From assembly GCA_019054805.1 (NCBI GenBank), contig JAHQIY010000002.1:9300001-9364000 (forward strand): 64,000 nucleotides of DNA, given 5' to 3'. Under the pieces are notes generated by a model that saw nothing but the letters and a program-made list of their open reading frames with translations, ran no database searches and was not told where the DNA came from. Source of the stretch: Brachionus manjavacas (lineage: Eukaryota; Rotifera; Eurotatoria; Ploima; Brachionidae). Made by a program: the position numbers and the translations under genes. Each line of letters begins with the position of its first letter. The stretch's first letter is position 1. Below are positions 60,968 through 64,000 of the stretch, piece by piece.

Positions 60968-61654
60968 TTGGTGTTCATCGATTTGGCTTGACTCAGGTTG
61001 TCATGTCCAACAGGAGGCAACTTGGATTCGGCTTCTTTTTTGCTTGCCGATTTGTTGGTGTTCTTCGACATTGCTTGACTCAGGTTGTCATGTCCAACAG
61101 GAGGCAACTTGGATTCGGCTGTTTTTGTGCTTGCCGACTTGTTGGTGTTCATCGATTTGGCTTGATCCGGTTGTCATTTCCAACAGGAGGAAACCTTGAT
61201 TCGGCTGTTTTTTTGCTGGCCGACTTGTTGGTGTTCTTCGACATTGCATGACTCAGGTTGTCATATCCACGGGTAGGCAGCCTGGAGTAGGCTGTTGTAT
61301 TGCTTGCCGACTTGTTGGTGTTCTTCGACATTGCATGACTCAGGTTGTCATATCCACGGGTTGGCAATCTGGAGTAGGCTGTTTTTTTGCTTGCCGACTA
61401 GTTGGTGTTCTTCGACATTGCTTGACTCAGGTTGTCATATCCACGGGGTGGCAACCTGGAGTAGGCTGTTGTTTTGCTTGCCGACTTTTTGGTGTTATTC
61501 GACATTGCTTGACTCAGGTTGTCATATCCACGGGGTGGCAACCTGGAGTAGGCTGTTGTTTTGCTTGCCGACTTTTTGGTGTTATTCGACATTGCTTGAC
61601 TCAGGTTTTCATATCCACGGGGAGGCAACCTGGAGTCGGCTGTTGTTTTGCTTT
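60968..61654 (-). repeat. 87-bp minisatellite, second inverted block
   Basis: About eight units in the same orientation and order as 41.7-42.3 kb. One unit (61437-61523) is tandemly duplicated relative to the other block. The left end joins the pol fragment inside a unit at TTGGTGTTCATCGATTTGG. Confidence 0.93.
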
Positions 61655-61678
61655 CTGTTAATGTAAACATGAGAAAAG

Positions 61679-62095
61679 TTATTTTTCATTTCTTAGATTT
61701 TTCTTTCCTAACATTAGCATTTTAATGGATCTCTCTTTTTTGAGTTCACATAATACTGGTCGGTTACACGTGGTAATATTTAAAGATCCTAATCTTTTAT
61801 GCTGTAAAGGTTTATCTTTTTTTAAAAGGCTGAACAAACTTTCTAAACTTTCATCATCATTCGAAGATTCCTTAAGACCATGAATCACAACAAATTTACG
61901 ATTTTTTAGTCTCATATCAATTTCATTACTTATCTTTGTTAACAGACTAAACTCAAGATTTTTAACAGGATCACTTACCTTAGCAGAAGTTTTTGTATAT
62001 GCGTTCACATTCGAATCTTTTACAATAGTTGAAATTCCATCATTTGATTTTACATACTTTTTTGCGAGACTTGTACATGCTAGTGGTTTATCCAT
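61679..62095 (-). CDS. ORF1/RRM-like protein, third copy, shortened by one base
   Basis: Identical or nearly so to the frame at 42248-42733 for 138 residues from MDKPLACTSL to GKKNLRNE. One extra T in the plus-strand run GTTATTTTTCATTT (~61682; one T fewer at ~42315) then shifts the frame to an immediate stop. The VYINRK end of the domain is therefore lost from the frame. The change is in a homopolymer, so it could be a true mutation or a sequencing error. Confidence 0.5.
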   Translation of the reverse strand: MDKPLACTSLAKKYVKSNDGISTIVKDSNVNAYTKTSAKVSDPVKNLEFSLLTKISNEIDMRLKNRKFVVIHGLKESSNDDESLESLFSLLKKDKPLQHKRLGSLNITTCNRPVLCELKKERSIKMLMLGKKNLRNEK

Positions 62096-62145
62096 GTTAT
62101 TTTCACTCTAAAATGCAAACAACCAAATTGCATAATTAATAATAA
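62096..62145. other. Upstream flank of the third ORF1-like frame
   Basis: Same sequence as 42734-42780, with a two-base difference (AATTAATAATAAAA versus AATTTATAATAAAA). No other feature is seen. Confidence 0.35.
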
Positions 62146-64000
62146 AATTTCGATTAGTGTTGATTTTTATAAATGCGTTTCGTAACTTAATTGAGCTCAA
62201 GATTATATTTAGCTTTTTAATAAAACAAAGTCAAACAATTTCACTTCTCTTATGTATGTAATGAAGTTGTATAACCATATCCTACTCAAAAGCCTGATTT
62301 TTTTAAACTCTTCAAGTTAATAAATTTATCTCAAGATTGAAATTAGACTTTTGAAAAAAATATTGTTAAACAATTAACCTTTTCTCGTACAAGTTATGAA
62401 AATGTTTAACCATATCCTACTCAAAAGCCTGATTTTTTTAAATTCTTTAAGTTAATAAATTAATCTCAAGATTGAAATTAGACTTTTTCATTAAATTTAG
62501 CTGAACAATTTCTCTTCTCTAATACAAGTTATGAAATTGTTTAACCATATCCTACTTAAAAGCCTGATTTTTTTAAACTCTTTAAGTTAATAAATTAATC
62601 TCAAGATTGAAATTAGACTTTTGAGAAAAATATTGTTTAACAATTTACCTTTTCTCGTACAAGTAATGTAATTGTTTTACCATTTCCTCCTCAAAAGCCT
62701 GATTTTTTTAAACTCTTCAAGTCAATAAATTAATCTCAAGATTGAAATTAGACTTTTGAAAAAAATATAGTAATTCAATTTCACTTCTCTCATGTATGTA
62801 ATGAAATTGTTTAACCATATCCTACTCAGAAGCCGTTTTTTTTAAAACACGTAAAGTAAATAAATTAAGCTCTATATTAAAATTAGACTTTTTCATTAAA
62901 TTTAGCTGAACAATTTCTCTTCTCTAATACAAGTTATGAAATTGTTTAACCATATCCTACTCAAAAGCCTGATTTTTTTAAACTCTTAAAGTTATTAAAT
63001 TAATCTCAAGATTGAAATTAGAATTTTGAAATAAATATAGTAATTCAATTTCACTTCTCTCATGTATGTAATGAAATTGTTTAAACATATCCTTCTCAAA
63101 AGCCTGTTTTTTTTAAACTCTTTAAGTTAATAAATTAATCTCAAGATTGAAATTAGACATTTGAAAAAAATATTGTTAAACAATTAACCTTTTCTCGTAC
63201 AAGTTATGAAATTGTTTAACCATATCCTACTCAAAAGCCTGATTTTTTTAAATTCTTTAAGTTAATAAATTAATCTCAAGATTGAAATTAGACTTTTTCA
63301 TTAAATTTAGCCGAACAATTTCTCTTCTCTAATACAAGTTATGAAATTGTTTAACCATATCCTACTCAAAAGCCTGATTTTTTTAAACTCTTTAAGTTAA
63401 TAAATTAATCTCAAGATTGAAATTAGACTTTTGAGAAAAATATTGTTTAACAATTTACCTTTTCTCGTACAAGTAATGAAATTGTTTAACCATTTCCTCC
63501 TCAAAAGCCTGATTTTTTTAAACTCTTCAAGTTAATAAATTTATCTCAAGATTGAAATTAGACTTTTGAAAAAAATATTGTTAAACAATTAACCTTTTCT
63601 CTTACAAGTTATGAAATTGTTTAACCATATCCTACTCAAAAGCCTGATTTTTTTAAATTCTTTAAGTTAATAAATTAATCTCAAGATTGAAATTAGACTT
63701 TTGAAAAAAATATTGTTAAACAATTAACCTTTTCTCGTACAAGTAATGAAATTGTTTAACCATATCCTACTCAAAAGCCTGATTTTTTTAAACTCTTCAA
63801 TTAATAAATTTATCTCAAGATTGAAATTAGACTTTTGAGAAAAATATTGTTAAACAATTAACCTTTTCTCGTACAAGTTATGAAATTGTTTTACCATTTC
63901 CTCCTCAAAAGCCTGATTTTTTTAAACTCTTTAAGTTAATAAATTAATCTCAAGATTGAAATTAGACTTTTTCATTAAATTTAGCTGAACAATTTCTCTT
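62146..64000 (-). repeat. 135-bp satellite, inverted, to the right edge
   Basis: Reverse-orientation A monomers with the CAGAAGCCG/GCTGAACAATTTCTC variant interspersed, beginning with a B-like monomer next to the ORF1 flank. A block of monomers at ~62340-62700 recurs at ~63180-63530 (offset about 840 bp). The array continues beyond the window. No genes are seen. Confidence 0.93.

Larger units (their letters stand above)
60990..62390 (-). repeat. Segmental duplication, copy 2
   Basis: The partner of 41720-43030. It extends from the minisatellite through the ORF1-like frame into the first satellite monomers and then diverges. It places the same module on the far side of 17 kb of satellite. Confidence 0.88.

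Noticed and set aside
1..64000. Telomere repeats, rRNA or typical tRNA genes
   Set aside because: No short G-rich telomeric tandem repeat, no rRNA-like conserved blocks and no full cloverleaf were seen on either strand.

Overview
This window looks like a repeat-dominated, very AT-rich eukaryotic (probably animal) chromosome segment. The evidence is short GT-AG introns of about 44-70 bp, a Mutator-like (MULE) transposase with a CCHH finger and a SWIM finger, a Ulp1-type protease relic, Ty3/gypsy gag and pol relics, and tens of kilobases of tandem satellite. I cannot name the species. A rotifer-like or other small-intron invertebrate genome would fit, but that is a guess. There is no sign of bacterial operons, rRNA or CRISPR.

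Layout. 1-19640: a satellite with a ~135-bp monomer in one orientation (called + here), in two subfamilies: A (1-~3321) and B (~3322-19640). Three near-identical ~610-bp solo-LTR-like elements are embedded in B. 19641-29463: a non-satellite island of decayed coding DNA. It holds small-exon fragments, a MULE with terminal inverted repeats (21762-24425), a spliced hypothetical gene, a transposase-like plus Ulp1 protease relic, and a multi-exon coiled-coil gene. 29464-29800: a gypsy Gag fragment on the minus strand. 29801-30365: the 135-bp satellite again, now in the opposite orientation. 30606-42733: a composite of an ORF1/RRM-like retrotransposon fragment and an 87-bp minisatellite of about 120 units, which switches strand near 41531 and ends in a second, inverted ORF1-like copy. 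42781-59785: about 17 kb of inverted satellite with higher-order repeats. 59786-60967: a truncated gypsy reverse transcriptase/RNase H fragment. 60968-62095: a third minisatellite plus ORF1-like module, a segmental duplicate of the one at ~41.7-43.0 kb. 62096-64000: inverted satellite.

Almost nothing here looks like an intact, expressed gene. Satellite makes up about 58% of the window and the 87-bp minisatellite about 19%. Nearly all open reading frames in those parts are by-products of the periodicity; 87 bp is an exact multiple of three, so both strands stay open. The recognisable genes are mobile-element genes carrying frameshifts, stops or lost catalytic residues. Many lesions sit in homopolymers, so some may be assembly errors. 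The story is one of repeat evolution: nested insertion, amplification of an insertion along with its satellite host, inversion, segmental duplication and unequal exchange.
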